The position numbers were made by a program, and so were the translations under genes. A stretch of 64,000 nucleotides of DNA from assembly GCA_043228905.1 (NCBI GenBank), contig JBHGNT010000006.1:496001-560000 (forward strand), read 5' to 3'. The notes under the pieces were generated by a model. That model was not told where the DNA came from, made no database searches, and saw nothing but the letters and a program-made list of their open reading frames with translations. Below, one piece after another: positions 43,910-55,680 of this stretch (position 1 is the stretch's first letter; every line of letters starts with the position of its first letter). This DNA comes from Azolla caroliniana. Taxonomy: Eukaryota > Polypodiophyta.

Positions 43910-44770
43910 ATGGACAAAAGTATGGCGAGCTCGCTTCCTACAGAAAAGCTCGACCGGAGCAACTATGCATCCTATTTGTATAAAATGCATCAGTACATGT
44001 TGGGGCATGGATACTGGAGCTACGTGGAAGGAGCAAATGAAGCAACGCCGGATTCGTCACACAAGGACTTCCTGGCATGGGAGCAGGGAGCGAGTAGAGT
44101 GTTGTACTGCCTCGCGTCTTGTGTGCACTACCGGATGCTCGGCTACATAAGAGACACAAGGTCATCGAAGGAGGCCTGGGAAAATCTCCGGAAGATTTTC
44201 GCCGCAAGTATCACGACTTGGAAGTTGCGGCTCCTACAAGAGTTGAACAGTATCTAGCAACAGGACATGTCGGTTACCAACTACACCACCAAGTTCAAGG
44301 AGATTTGTGAATCGTTTGGTTCCATCAACATGACGGTGGACAAAGATGAGATGGTCCAGATCTGCCTCAGTGGTCTCGCACAAGGGTACGAGCCAATCCG
44401 GATGGCGATTTGCACCTGGGAGAAACCATTGTCCTTCTTCAACCTGCAATCGGTGTTGATGGTTGAAGAAAACCACACGACTGGGTCAAGGACCATTCAA
44501 TCGGATAGCCGGATGCTATACATTGAGGTGAATCGGCCCCGTGGACGTGAAGGACGAGGTGGGTCGGCATGCAATAGCAGCGCCCAGCAAGACTAGAATC
44601 GGAGGCATGGAGATAATCCCAATAGAAGTTTCCGACCCTCCACAGCAACCGATTCTACTCTTGTCAGCATTCTGTGTCAGATAATACCAGCAGGGGGAGT
44701 CAAGGAGGGGCCGGAAACCGGAAATCGAAAGCCGACACATAATGCTAGTATTGTGGCAAGAAAGGCCACC
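43910..44770 (+). pseudogene. gag of copia D
   Basis: From ATG 43910 it reads MDKSMASSLPTEKLDRSNYA, followed by copia gag motifs (YWSYVEGANEATP, AWENLRKIF) to a TAG at 44255-44257. The same frame continues QQDMSVTNYTTKFKEICESF and NLQSVLMVEE. The zinc knuckle near 44733-44770 is split by a TAG between its first two Cys (C-stop-Y-C then GKKGHRQSEC). It is similar throughout to the gag of element C at 51380-51786. Confidence 0.8.
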
Positions 44771-44912
44771 GACAGAGCGAGTGCTGGAAGAAGCGCGCCG
44801 ATCCGGATAAATCCGGATCCGGCAAGATCGGACAAGGGAGCCACAAACCTCACACTACGTTGAAGGATCAGAAGGATCCGGGATCGGAAAGACCGGAAAA
44901 GGGCCATCCTTT

Positions 44913-45539
44913 GTGATGAAGCACAAGGCAAACTCGATGAAGAAGACCACTTCCAGATCAGGGGAACTGTGGTACGTTGACTCCGAAGCATCTAACCACA
45001 TGACGAGCCACGAAGAGTGGGTCTCGTTTCTGGAAAAGCCGGAGCAACCGGGAGTTGTCAAAACCGGAGACGACACTCCTCACCCGATAGTGCATGTCGG
45101 ACAACAAGGGAAGCTTGTGAATGTGCTTCACGTCCCAACAATCACAAAGAACCTAGTGTCGGTCGGGCAGATCGTCGACTAGAGGATGCAGGTGCGATTT
45201 ACGCATCTTGGGTGCTTCATTGAGGAAGAGAGTCAGATCATCGCGCAAGGGCGCAGGGACGAGAGGATGTTTATCCTCAACACCAATGACGTTGGCACCG
45301 CTTTGTTCGCAAAAGGACAGAAAGTCAACTCAGATATTGACTTGTGGCATAAGCAGATCAGCCACATCAATCGAAATAGGTTGTTTTCAAATTGCCTAAA
45401 TTTAGTGGCTGGAAGGCCGAGATATGTAAAGCCTGCCAGCTCGGCAAGCAACACCGGCTTCCATCCGCACCAAAAGAAACTGGAGTTGTAACAAGCTCGA
45501 CTTGATACATTCGGATGTATGGGGACCGACACAGAACGT
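44913..45539 (+). pseudogene. Protease and GAG-pre-integrase of copia D
   Basis: The protease motif reads VDSEAS, with Gly changed to Glu in the DSGA box (codon 44985-44987). It is followed by NHMTSHEEWV, and by NLVSVGQIVD before a TAG at 45180. GAG-pre-integrase is seen as DLWHKQISHINRNRLF. It is cut by a solo LTR at 45540. Confidence 0.75.
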
Positions 45540-46185
45540 TGTCGGGTCCTTTCGATCTGGATCGTTGCGTGAGTCGGGTGGGAACCGCTGAGGTTTTGGA
45601 CTAGGAGAAAGAAGAATATGAGATAAGGTTTGTTACAAATAGATTGCAAGATGAAGATATGAAACTCATGAATCCCACGAGTATAGTGTATTAATTGATA
45701 CTTAGATTGTAAGAGAGAAATAGATGGCAAATTCGTAAATCCCACGAATATTTTATATTAATCCACCCTTATAAAAAATCAACAACCCCTATACATCTTT
45801 CTCTCTTCCTTATATAGTGATGGAAGAGTCTAAGTTTATCGCATGCAAGCATCATGCTTTTCTAACTTTAGTTTTCATGCACACTACATGTGCATGATTA
45901 GCTTTCTATCACATCTTTTCTTTTAACTCGAGTGTGTATGCATGAATAACTTTTTCTATCATGCATATCTAGAATATTTACATGGGATAAAGTTTAGTAT
46001 AACTTTAAAACTCATAATATGCTAGTATAGTGGTAAGGCTTAAAATCGTTAACATAGAGGTATAGGGTTCAAATCTTGCCCTATGCATGTAACATAATTA
46101 TTGTACTATTTCTCCTATTTCTTTATACTTAGTCCATCGAGTACTCCACACATATTTTACGTAGTGTACAAAGTACACTACGACA
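45540..46185 (-). repeat. Solo LTR, family E, inside the integrase of copia D
   Basis: It is bounded by TGTCG and CGACA and flanked by acgt (45536-45539 and 46186-46189). Integrase coding sequence is collinear across it (..QNV | SLGGTRYF..). The minus-strand TATA box reads CTATATAAGG (plus 45808-45817). It shares the GGGAACCGCTGAGGTTTTGG block with the other E copies. A tRNA-like segment with box B-like GGTTCAAATC lies at about 46022-46090. Confidence 0.7.
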
Positions 46186-46960
46186 ACGTTAGTCTTGGCG
46201 GGACCCGATATTTCGTCTCCTTTATCGACGACTATAGCCAGCACATGTGAATCTATCTCATCGAGAAGAAAAATGAAGTTTTCGACTGTTTCCGGAACCT
46301 GCAAAGTCTTGTCGAACGGGAAATGGAGAGAAAGATCAAGTGCATGTGGTCAGATGGTGGAAGAGAATACTTTTCCGGCCAATTCAACAATTATTTGCAA
46401 CATAAGGGAATTTGGCAAGAATTCAATTGCAGATACACACTAGAACAAAATGGCGTGGCTGAAAGGAAGAACCGATCTATTGTCGACGTGGCAAGGGCAA
46501 TGCTAGAGGAGAAGAGCATGCCCAAGTCCTAATGGGCTGAAGCGGTCCAAACAGCCGTCTACATCCAAAACCGGATCGAGGAGAAGGTGTCTTCACACAA
46601 GTTGTATTTCAGGCAGAAGCCAAATTTTAGGCACCTTAGGATATTCGGTAGCATAACATATGTGCATCTGTCGGATGAGAAGCAAAGAAAGTTGGACCCG
46701 AAGTTAGAGAAGTGCATACTAATTGGCTACTCTCATGAGAAAAAGGGATGCAAGTGTTACAATCACCGAACAAAGGAAGTCTACGTAAGCCAAGATGTCG
46801 AATTTGATGAGTCGACATCCTGGTACTCTCTACCGACTCTGACCCGATTCTGAAAGATGATGCCAGTGAGCCTGAAACAATCGGGGTTGTAGAAGAAGAA
46901 GACTTCGGTACTCTGGTTGGAGTCCGATTTCATTTCGGCTGAGTGGGCCAAACGAGTGAG
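46186..46960 (+). pseudogene. Integrase of copia D
   Basis: It begins SLGGTRYFVSFIDDYS, then second Asp in WSDGGREYF and Glu in NGVAERKNRS, then LEEKSMPKS, a TAG at 46530-46532, and WAEAVQTAVYIQNR. The C-terminal integrase end (HLRIFGSITYVHLSDEKQRK, KCILIGYSHEKKG) follows. The catalytic residues visible are intact but stops prevent expression. Confidence 0.8.
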
Positions 46961-47229
46961 TGAGTCGGAATGACCAGTCTCATGACGAGCGAGCGAGTAG
47001 CAAAAACTAAGTCGTGCTTTCCCCGCACAAGGAACCGAAGAGACGGTTCACGCGCAAAGAGAAAGGGAAGAAGAAGATGTCGTAGTATGACACCAGCAAA
47101 GAAGTGTCGGATCACCGCAAGATCGACTCCAGAAGGAACGAAATCTGAGTCGGACAAGAGGGCCTTAAAATCGGTTGACGAGAAGTTATGTTGATCAACC
47201 CGCCAAAAGAACCCCTTCAAACGGTATGG

Positions 47230-48780
47230 GTATAGTGAGTACATGGTGCATCACTATGCGTACATGATGAAAGTGGCGGAGGTGCGTCAGCCGAAGAGCT
47301 ACACAAAAGTGGCAAAGGACGCCATTGGCATACTGCTATGGAGGAAGAGATGCGGGCACTTGATGCCAATGACACATGGGACCTGGTTGACCCTCCCAGA
47401 CATTGCAAACTGATTGGTTGCAAGTGGTTGTACAAGGTAAAGTATAATGATAATGGTTCGATCAACCGGTACAAGGCCCGGTTAGTGGCCAAAGGATACG
47501 CGCAGACCCACGGAATCGACTACGACGAGACCTTCTCTCCGGTAGCAAAGATGACGACGGTTCGTGTGGTGCTGGCGGTGGCAGCGACGAAGGGGTGGCA
47601 TCTACATCAAATTATGTGAAGAATGTGTTCCTACAAGGTGATATTGAGGAACAAGTTTATATGGTCCAACCCCCTGTATTTTAGTCGGAGATGAACAAGT
47701 CGGCAGTGCGCCGACTCAAGAAGTTGCTTTATGGTCTAAAGCAAGCCCCTGGTGCTTGGAATTTGAAGATCATGTACCAGTTACGTAAGATGGGGATTGT
47801 GTCCTGGACGTCCAACTCGTTGTTGTTCATCCGGAAAGGTTGGGACGGTCTGGTATGTATCCTGCTATATGTAGATGATCTAGTCATCACTGGATCCGGC
47901 CTCACTGAAATCGGTCGAGTGAAGTCCCAACTGTCAGATGCATTCGAAATGAAGGACCTTGGGGACCTTCATTACTTCCTCGGAATCGAAGTGATCCATA
48001 CACTCGATGGCATGTTGTTGTCCCAGAGACATTACGTGTTGAATATGTTGTTCAAGTTCAGCATGACTGATTGCCAACTAGTCTCCACACCCCTGGATCG
48101 GAACCTGAAGCTTCGTCCCGACTCCAGACCGGCCTGCGATGAGAAACGGTTTCAACAAATTGTCAAAAGCCTTATTAATTTAACGATCACCCGACCCGAC
48201 TTAGCTATTTGATCGGAGCGATCAATCAATTCATGTAGAAACCAACCATGGAGCACCTTTAGTGCGTGCACCAAATACTGAGGTATGTTAGTGGCACCAA
48301 GGGCTGGGGACTGTTATACCGACACAGTATAATCGAGAAGCTAGTCGTATATACGGATGCCGACTGGGCCCGTGATGCGTTGGATTGTTGGTCCACTTTC
48401 GGTTTTTCGTTTTCTCTTGGTAGCATGGTTGTTGCATTGAGCAATAAAAAGCAGCCGATAGTGTCTCTATCGAGCACTGAGGCTGAATATCGGGGCGCTA
48501 CCGTTGCCACCTGTGAAGCCATCTGGCTTCGATGGTTGCTGCAAGACCTTCGAATCAAAGTACCGACTCCGATCCCGATCTACTGTGACAACATGAGCTA
48601 AATGTAGCTGGCCAAGAACCTCGTGTTCCATGCTCGGACAAAGCACATAGAAGTGCACTACCACTTTGTGTGCAAGCAGGTCTTGAGCGGTGAAGTCGAA
48701 CTCCGGTATGTTCGAACGGATTGGGAGATTGCAAACCTCTTCACCAAGGCCCTTGGAACTGACAAGTTGTAGCATTTTTC
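47230..48780 (+). pseudogene. RT and RNase H of copia D
   Basis: RT starts AMEEEMRALDANDTWDLV, with RYKARLVAKGYAQTHGIDYDETFSPVAK split over the finger region, a frameshift at about 47612, and the catalytic YVDD (47868-47879, ILLYVDDLVITG). It continues FEMKDLGDLHYFLGIEV. RNase H has YTDADWARDALD, SLSSTEAEYRGA, YCDNMS and IANLFTKALG. Stops at about 48210 and 48599 disable it. The conserved YFLGIEV/DADWA forms place it in a different copia lineage from A and F. Confidence 0.85.
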
Positions 48781-48842
48781 AGAGATGCGTGGTCTTTAGC
48801 ATCTCGACATGTCACACTTGAGGGGCAGAACCGGTACTAATA

Positions 48843-49360
48843 CGGGGAAGACCAGAACCGAAACCAAACCGGGAAAGGGGGAAATGACACCGGACAAGCA
48901 GCTGGAGAGAATGAAACAACCGAGACAGGGGGAGACAACAAGAAGAAGGAAGCCGAGTTGACTAAATAAGTCGGCTCATCCAAACAAGTTGGAACAAGCG
49001 GCGACGGTGGCAAAGTCAAGAATGAAAGAGCCGACCGGAACGAGAAGGCCAAGACCCGGACATGGTCTAACGTGGTGAAGGGCTTGAAGGTTGACGACGA
49101 ATTGGAGACAACCAATTCGGACAAGAGTTGGAACAAATCGTAGGCACCCGATTCGGAAGAGGAGTTCGATTCGGAGAAGCCGAATCAACTAAAGGCCAAA
49201 CGGACGAGAAGGCAGCTGAAGTCGACACCAACACAGAGGAACCGACGGGTCGAGAAGCGCCGAAGTCACAACAACGATAAAGCTGAGATGGACCTGATGA
49301 GCAAACAAGCTGAACGAGAAGGTCGAGAAGCGCAGAACCGGACGGGTCGAGGAGCGTGAG
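48843..49360 (+). pseudogene. Hydrophilic 3' ORF between RNase H and the 3' LTR of copia D
   Basis: A plus frame of about 172 codons with only two in-frame stops (TAA near 48966, TAG near 49141) ends at TGA near 49360. It begins GEDQNRNQTGKGGNDTG and is rich in Lys, Glu, Asn, Arg and Gly, with patches such as DSEEEFDSEKPNQLK. No known domain or membrane segment is recognised. It could be an accessory ORF or just an open purine-rich leader. Confidence 0.35.
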
Positions 49361-49449
49361 CAAGGCGGGAAGATGCTAGGAGGAGCCGAAGGGAAGGACT
49401 AACAGACACTGGCATACTGATCCGACCTCAAGTTGAGCTTGAGGGGGAG

Positions 49450-49890
49450 TGTTGAGCAGACAAGCTCAACCAGATTTGGATCGGTTGACTAAGCCAGATA
49501 TGGATCGGTTGAATAAGCCGGACCCGAATCGGTATCCGGAACAGAGAACTGGATAGGTATACGGAACCAAGAGACGGATCAAATTGTAATCGGTAGGCCG
49601 TTAGAGGTCTATAATCTGAGCCTAGTACGTAGGCCTATTCCTTGAAGTTAGTGTCAGTCGCTCGTATGAGCATTGAAGTACTTTTGTCAATCCTTTTAAG
49701 GACTTTTATAAAAAATGTTCTGTAAGACATTTGTATGTACAAAGTGTTATTATTTTGAATAGAGTTTATGTTGTTTTGCTCTCTCCCACTCTCTGTCTAT
49801 GTGATTCAAGCTTCCATTAAACATGTGTGTATTTTCTATTGGTATCCGGGTAAACCAGTTTGTCAAAGCTTCCACATATTAACTTTGACA
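49450..49890 (+). repeat. 3' LTR of copia D
   Basis: TGTTGAGCAGACAAGC to AACTTTGACA, 441 bp, directly after the polypurine tract. Confidence 0.88.
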
Positions 49891-51786
49891 ACTTCCTTCC
49901 AACAAGGAGCTCGTATGGAGTTAGGTCATGTACTCCATTAGTTGTGCATCGATGCATGAGATAGACTACCGTGGATGCCGCTTCGGCCCAATAGAAGTTT
50001 GGCATGTGCTTCTCATGCATCATGGTGCGTGCTACCTCGAGTATGTGCCGATTCTTCCTTTCAGCGACTCCATTTTGTTGGGATGTGTGTCGACATAAGA
50101 ATTCTCTTCGAATGCCTTCACCTTGGAGGTAAGAGATGAGTTCATTGGAGAAGTACTCCTTGCCTCCATCCGATCGTAGGCATCGAATGTGTCGACCGGT
50201 TTCTTTTTCGACTTGGGCCTTGAGCTTTTGGAAGTGGGAGAGCACTTCACTCGTCTTCTTCATCGAGAAGATCCAGTGGCGCGTGTAGCGGGAGTAGTTG
50301 TCGATGAAGGTGACATAGTATCGACATCCACCGATTGTCGGTGTTTGAGCCGGTCCCCATACATCCGAATGTATGACGTCGAGGAGGCCTTTGGCATACA
50401 TGGCCGATTTCACCTTGTTCGAATCGAGAATGAACATTTGACCGTCTCTTTGTCCTTTAGCTATGAGTTGGTCATCTTTTTCGATGAATCATCCTTCGTT
50501 GTTGAAAAGAACTTTCATGCCTTGCTCCACGATTTGGCCTACCAAGACCAAATTCTTTGTTATGGTCGGAATGTGCAAGACATTCTTGATGGAATTGTTT
50601 TGGCCGTCATTGCCGAATGGAACGTTGTCGATGTGTCGAATGGGATGTGTGGTGGGTGTCATCTCTCGTCTCTATGAAGTCGGGTCGATCCGGCGTTCTT
50701 AAGTCATGAAACCACTCTTGGTGTGACGTCATATGATGTGAGGCACCGGAGTTGACGAACCACACGTCTTCCGAGTTGAAGGTGCTTGTGGAGTCAGAGG
50801 CCGACATAGAGTTCGCACTATGTCTCATCACGAATATCCCACCATAGTCGTCGTATTCGGAGTTGGCGGCATAATTTGTGAGTTGTCGACATGTGGAAGT
50901 CGACTCGCTTTTTCTTTTTTGGCACTCCTCGTGGTGGCCGATTTTTCCGCAATAGTTGCACATAGCAAGCCTCGTTTGCCAACCTTGTTCGGCATGGAAT
51001 CTCCCCCTTCTTCTGAATATTCCTCGATGAATTCTGTCTTGTTGTCAAAGGTTTGAATTCCCTTCATGAGATGGGTCGAATCAACCTCTTCTACCACCTC
51101 TACCTCATCCTTGGCCACCTTGTGAATTCGAGAAGAACATTTTTCCTTCTAACGTCTTAGTCTTGGTTCAGACGTGGTTCGCCTCAACCAATAACATTGA
51201 TTGAAGGTCAAAGAACGGAGGGTTTTCCCTTGCAAAGATTAGCGTCCTTAACGAGTTGAATCGGTGTGCAAGGCCACCCAAGCATACTTGAACCATCTCG
51301 TCTTCGTCGACGTTTATGTTGATGGAGCTAAGCGAGTCGCAAATGCTCTTGATCTTGGCGGTGTAGTCCGACATAGACATCTTTTTGCCGAATGTTGTTC
51401 AACTCTTGCCAGAGTTGATGTTTGTGGGCGGTCTTGTTGGCAGTGAACATTTTCTTCAAGTTCTCCCACGCCTCTTTAGGCGTCTTGGCATCTCGAATGT
51501 GGCTAAGAATGTGGTCATGGACACATGTTGTCAAGCAATACATTACCCGGCTCACTCCTTGCTCCCACATTGGGTAGTTGATGTTTGTGATCTCGGGTTT
51601 GTCTTCGAGTGCACCGGTGATGTAGCTCCAATACCGTTGGCCAACTAGGTATTGGTTCATCTTGTACTCCCAAGATGAATAATTGCTCTGGTCTAGATTT
51701 TCACTAGGGAGCAAGCTACCCATTTGTGTGTTCATGTTGATTAGTGTCTTCCCTTCTTTTGCTTTTCTTCCTTCGATCACGTACAC
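49891..51786 (-). pseudogene. Element C: gag, zinc knuckle, protease and integrase core (5' of insertion D)
   Basis: Minus strand. gag begins at about 51786 (the Met at 51727, MGSLLPSENLDQSNYSSWEY, is a better match to relatives) and continues past 51328 in another frame (SDYTAKIKSICDS). The zinc knuckle CNYCGKIGHHEEC (50960-50920) is intact. The protease motif is altered to VNSGAS: catalytic Asp replaced by Asn (codon plus 50751-50753). A deletion removes the GAG-pre-integrase zinc module, joining SAMYAKG directly to LLDVIHSDVWGP. The integrase core then keeps DVWGP, RSDGGKEYF and NGVAERKNR, to LVGRK where D interrupts. Confidence 0.8.
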
Positions 51787-51906
51787 GTGCTACGTAGCGG
51801 CACTACAGTAGCAGATAACCGAAATTTGTCCTCAGCATTTCGAACACACAATCACGAAGAGTCGAGTGGGCTTAGTGGATGTGCTAAACCACATGCTCTG
51901 ATACCA

Positions 51907-52371
51907 TGTTAAGAATTACGGAATTAATCACGAGTTAATTAGTACCTAATTATGTGATTAAGCAACGAAAGATTATGTGATGTGTGTGTGTGTATGTGAG
52001 AGTGTGAGAGGAAGAGAGAAAGAGAGAAAGAGAGAAAGAGAGAAAGAACACTTATGAACAACAAGACAAGATGGGGGAATCGGGATGATTAACTATATTA
52101 AAAAGCATCATCTAATACAAAAATACCCACAATGAGGTATATATACATCTTATGTGCAAAGGTGCACATGTGTGAGTAGAATATAGGTACAAAGGTGTAA
52201 GTCCTATATTAAATGAACATGGGAGTGGAGGATCTACAATGTATCCCACTCAAGTACAAAATCTTATTTAAGGCTTTAACATCAACACACTAACTAGATT
52301 CTATCTAGGTAACTACAAAGTTACGTGCGTTGACTAAATGACTAAACTAAGTTTAGCTTGATATATCAACA
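51907..52371 (-). repeat. 5' LTR of element C
   Basis: 465 bp, TGTTAAGAATTACGG to ATCAACA on plus, longer than the 3' LTR mainly by an AGAGAAAG repeat (about 52012-52046). The exact primer binding site adjoins it at 51895-51906. Confidence 0.88.
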
Positions 52372-52376
52372 ATTAC

Positions 52377-55139
52377 ACATATTCCAATTGTATTGTAGCT
52401 CCCATTAACGTAAAAATTGGAACAATATCTCCATCTCATCATTTGAACCATTTTAAACATACTTAGAAAAAACCCATTGTTAAGGTCTCAAATAACAACG
52501 AGTTAAAACTTGCGAAACGTCTAATAAATACTTCCAAATGGTATATACTATAGGACATTTAATGAACCGGTGTGTATTGTCCTCCAAGAATAGTGCAAAA
52601 GAAACAAGTGCCTAACCCTAGTCCTCGTCTCTTTAAGGTTGAACCTGACGGGAACGTGTACACAAACATATATACGTATTTCTACATATAATATTATACA
52701 TGCCCATATACATACAAATACAAAAATATATGCATATATGCCCATATACTCAATCCTACTCGAGATACATACATATACAAGTTCATCCCAAACTCCTCTA
52801 CACTACCATACATGTGCGCCTAAACTAAGTCACATATACATAGCCCTGCACATTAAAATATGTGTACAAAAGTTTGTGCTCATTCCCTTACACATTTAAC
52901 ATTCATAGTTACACACTTTCATAAATACATATACCTACATACTTATATTATATATATATACTTACACAGGCAAGTATACATAAACTCACATATATAGATT
53001 CACACAAAAGCCGATACACATCCACTACACATTAACATGCACATATCACTAACTCACGAGTCACACCTATACATGTGAGTGTATACATGCACATAGTCTA
53101 TGCATTAGTATGTGCGCACTCAATCACATGTACACACATGTATAAATATACATACACGTAAATACACTCATAAACTAGCACATAGATATGTACGTAAATG
53201 AATAGACACATAGATAATTGTATACAAGCTCATATACTCGGATACAAGCTCATGTACTTGTATACACCAACTCCAATGGTGTTGATAAAACTATTGTCAG
53301 TACAAAGATGTTGAAGAGAGGAGTCAAACATTATTGGACATCCCAAGAGAGACGATATCCACAAACATTTAAGAGGAATATCATATTTGGTTTAGGTCCC
53401 TAGTGGTCCCACACATTTTACACGCACTCATGTAACTTCATAGCACCATGACCCTCTTAGACATCACATAATGTAACATGATTCCTTCTTATGAAGAAGT
53501 AGAACAAGATGGATAACTCTAACACACACGCACGCCAAGATTTGATGCACCTTTCCCTCACAATCAATAGCTTTTTCTATGTAGATTTAGTCTACAATAT
53601 TTTTTATGGTTGTAAGATATCTTCCCTCTCTTTTTCTCCTTATTCCCATATATGAAACTTAGAAAAAAAACCTTGAGGCATGTGTGATTAAGTGTATGCA
53701 CCTGAAGACTTGTTATCTTGGTTACATTTAAACTTGCATGCAACATAAACACCATTTTCTCCAACTTTTATAAGGTATCTACGCTCAGTTCTCTTGTGAT
53801 GACATGATGGGAAACATACTCGTAACAATAATCAATTTACATAGCTTCATTTTAATCCTAAGACCATTCATTGGTGCGTGTATAGCCTCAACCAGATTCA
53901 ATTGCTTTTCTCTAGAAGTGCATGCAAAAACGCCCATGTGCCCCTTCACCTTCCACGTGATTGTGTCTACACTTTGGCCCTTCAAACGTGTTCTCGTAGT
54001 TTTACATAATAAAATGCACAACAATAGCCCCCATGCATGAAACTTAGAAAAAAGCAAGGCATGGAGTAGATGGTTATAAGTTGAATGAATTGGGGGTAGA
54101 GTCATAAATTATCCAGTTTTTGTGTATTTTGGAACCACATGAATATGCATGGCTATCACATAGACACATAGGGACATTGTATAGAGCTAGGCCATATGCC
54201 CAAATCTTGAATATGCCTTTGTAATTTTATGGTCATATAGGGGGTCCTTGCTTTTTCTAACACATTTTAACGAGTGTATCTTCTTAGGCCTAACTCATAT
54301 GAATCATTGCTCTCACACAAAAACTAATTTTGTCAAAAACAATTCTTATAACGAGCATCCTTAAAAAATTTGAAGCCAAACTATTTTAAGAGAACAAGAT
54401 AACAAGCATTGAATCAATATTTTAGTTTGCGAATTGACCCACCTCGATAAGAATGACAACCAGGAATAAGATAGCATACTAGTCAAGGTGTGGATGAGTG
54501 CTCATGAGAAATGGTTCCCTAGTTTTCCAAAGGCCATTGAATTTAGACCTTACTAGTTCTAAATTTCTATAAAGAGAAGAATCATATGACAAGACATGAG
54601 ATAATAGAAGAGATTGAATATGGCTCCTCATAATCTCGTGAACTCAGGTTGAAATGTGAATGTGATGGCGTGTTTCGAATTGCAAGGTTTTGGATTCTTG
54701 AAGAGTAGATTTGATGTTGCCTCTATTATTAAAACTCTTCATAGGTTTAGTTTGAGGTCATGCACAATAAGTCCTCTTTTGTGGGATAAACCTTTTGAGC
54801 ATGGGTATGAGGCATATTTCGGAGGTGAAACCGAAAATTGTCTACAAGCTGTCTCCAGATCCCTAACTGGTAATTCCCCTATTATTTCACGAGAAGTAAC
54901 TTTGTTGAACATTAAATTCGGAACATCACGATGATTGCACTAATACATCGGGGTCTCATCATGAGTGATAGTGAGTGATTGCGATAACACATTGGGAGAA
55001 GCTCATGTGAACCCAAGCCTAAAATATGGTTGCAACCATAGAACGTAATATTCGTGTTCGTGCAAGCATTCAAACGTTTGGAAACGAACACGTTTGAAAT
55101 GGAAAAAATACATTTTATTTTATTTAATTACTTACTATT
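52377..55139. other. Gene-free region
   Basis: About 2.8 kb with no recognised gene. 52640-53280 is dominated by an irregular tatacatacac / cacatata low-complexity sequence. ORFs of 60-106 codons at 53218-54105 and 54656-54934 show no known motif; the last (92 codons, starting MNVMACFELQGFGFL) is the only one without obvious low complexity and could be a degraded gene fragment. Confidence 0.4.
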
Positions 55140-55680
55140 GATTTAGCTCAACCTAGTCGTAAGGAGTCGTGCTATTGTTGTCTATGTCTTGGGTTCAATT
55201 CCCAATTTTTTCATCTTTCTCTCTCTCTCTCACATTAGTACCATTTTTATAGCAAAATTTTATGTTAGTGTTATAATGTTTTTTTCTTTTCTTTTTTTAT
55301 TATTAGAACTAATGTTATAATGTTAGTGTTACTTGTGTCTTGGGTTCAATTCCCAACTTTCTCATATTCTCTTGTGAGTGTCATGGCAAAATTTTATGTT
55401 AGTGTCATGTTCCTTTTTCTTCTTTTTCTTTCTTTCTTTGTTATTAGAAATTAGGTCGCCCTAGTGGTAAGTTGTTATGCTACTACTGCCTATGTCATGT
55501 TTTCTTCATATTCTCGAATATACGTTTTATGAGTTTTTGATCGTTTCTTTTTTCTTTTCTTTTTTTCTTTCTTTGTTATTAGAAATTAGGTCACCCTAGT
55601 GGTAAGTTGTTATGCTACTATTGCCTATGTCATGTTTTCTTCATATTCTCGAATATACGTTTTATGAGTTTTGAAAGTTT
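55140..55680 (+). repeat. Cluster of duplicated SINE/tRNA-like head 2 units
   Basis: Four related units. Units 1 and 2 (about 55140-55290 and 55320-55410) share TCTTGGGTTCAATTCCCAA and GCAAAATTTTATGTTAGTGT. Units 3 and 4 are a near-perfect tandem duplication with period 135: 55440-55537 and 55575-55672, each with ATTAGGTC-CCCTAGTGGTAAGTTG (box A-like) and a shared TTCTCGAATATACGTTTTATGAG. The spacer between them is T-rich (TTTCTTTT). Confidence 0.65.

Larger units (their letters stand above)
43363..49890 (+). mobile_element. Complete copia LTR retrotransposon D (non-functional), nested in C
   Basis: LTRs 43363-43809 (447 bp) and 49450-49890 (441 bp), TGTTGAGCAGAC to AACTTTGACA. The primer binding site is TGGTATTAGAGCG (43810-43822) and the polypurine tract GAGCTTGAGGGGGAG (49435-49449). 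The flanks gcttt and acttc agree at 3 of 5 bases, a decayed duplication; collinearity of the interrupted integrase of C proves the insertion. Order is gag, zinc knuckle, protease, GAG-pre-integrase, integrase, RT, RNase H, then a hydrophilic extra ORF. A solo LTR (45540-46185) interrupts integrase. Confidence 0.9.
42105..52371 (-). mobile_element. Copia-type element C, complete but non-autonomous, containing nested element D
   Basis: Flanked by perfect attac duplications (42100-42104, 52372-52376). LTRs are 42105-42538 (3', minus) and 51907-52371 (5', minus). The 5' side has an exact primer binding site TGGTATCAGAGC (complement at 51895-51906); the 3' side has a CTTGAGCTTGAGGGAGCG polypurine tract (complement about 42539-42556). 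Without the 6.5-kb D insert the element is about 3.7 kb: gag, zinc knuckle, protease, partial integrase and linker. RT and RNase H are absent: the linker after integrase runs straight to the polypurine tract, as in the fragment at 3378-4215. Confidence 0.88.

Noticed and set aside
53218-54105. Small ORFs in the AT-rich 53-54 kb region, considered as a host gene
   Set aside because: No conserved motif, no consistent codon pattern and no splice structure that joins them.
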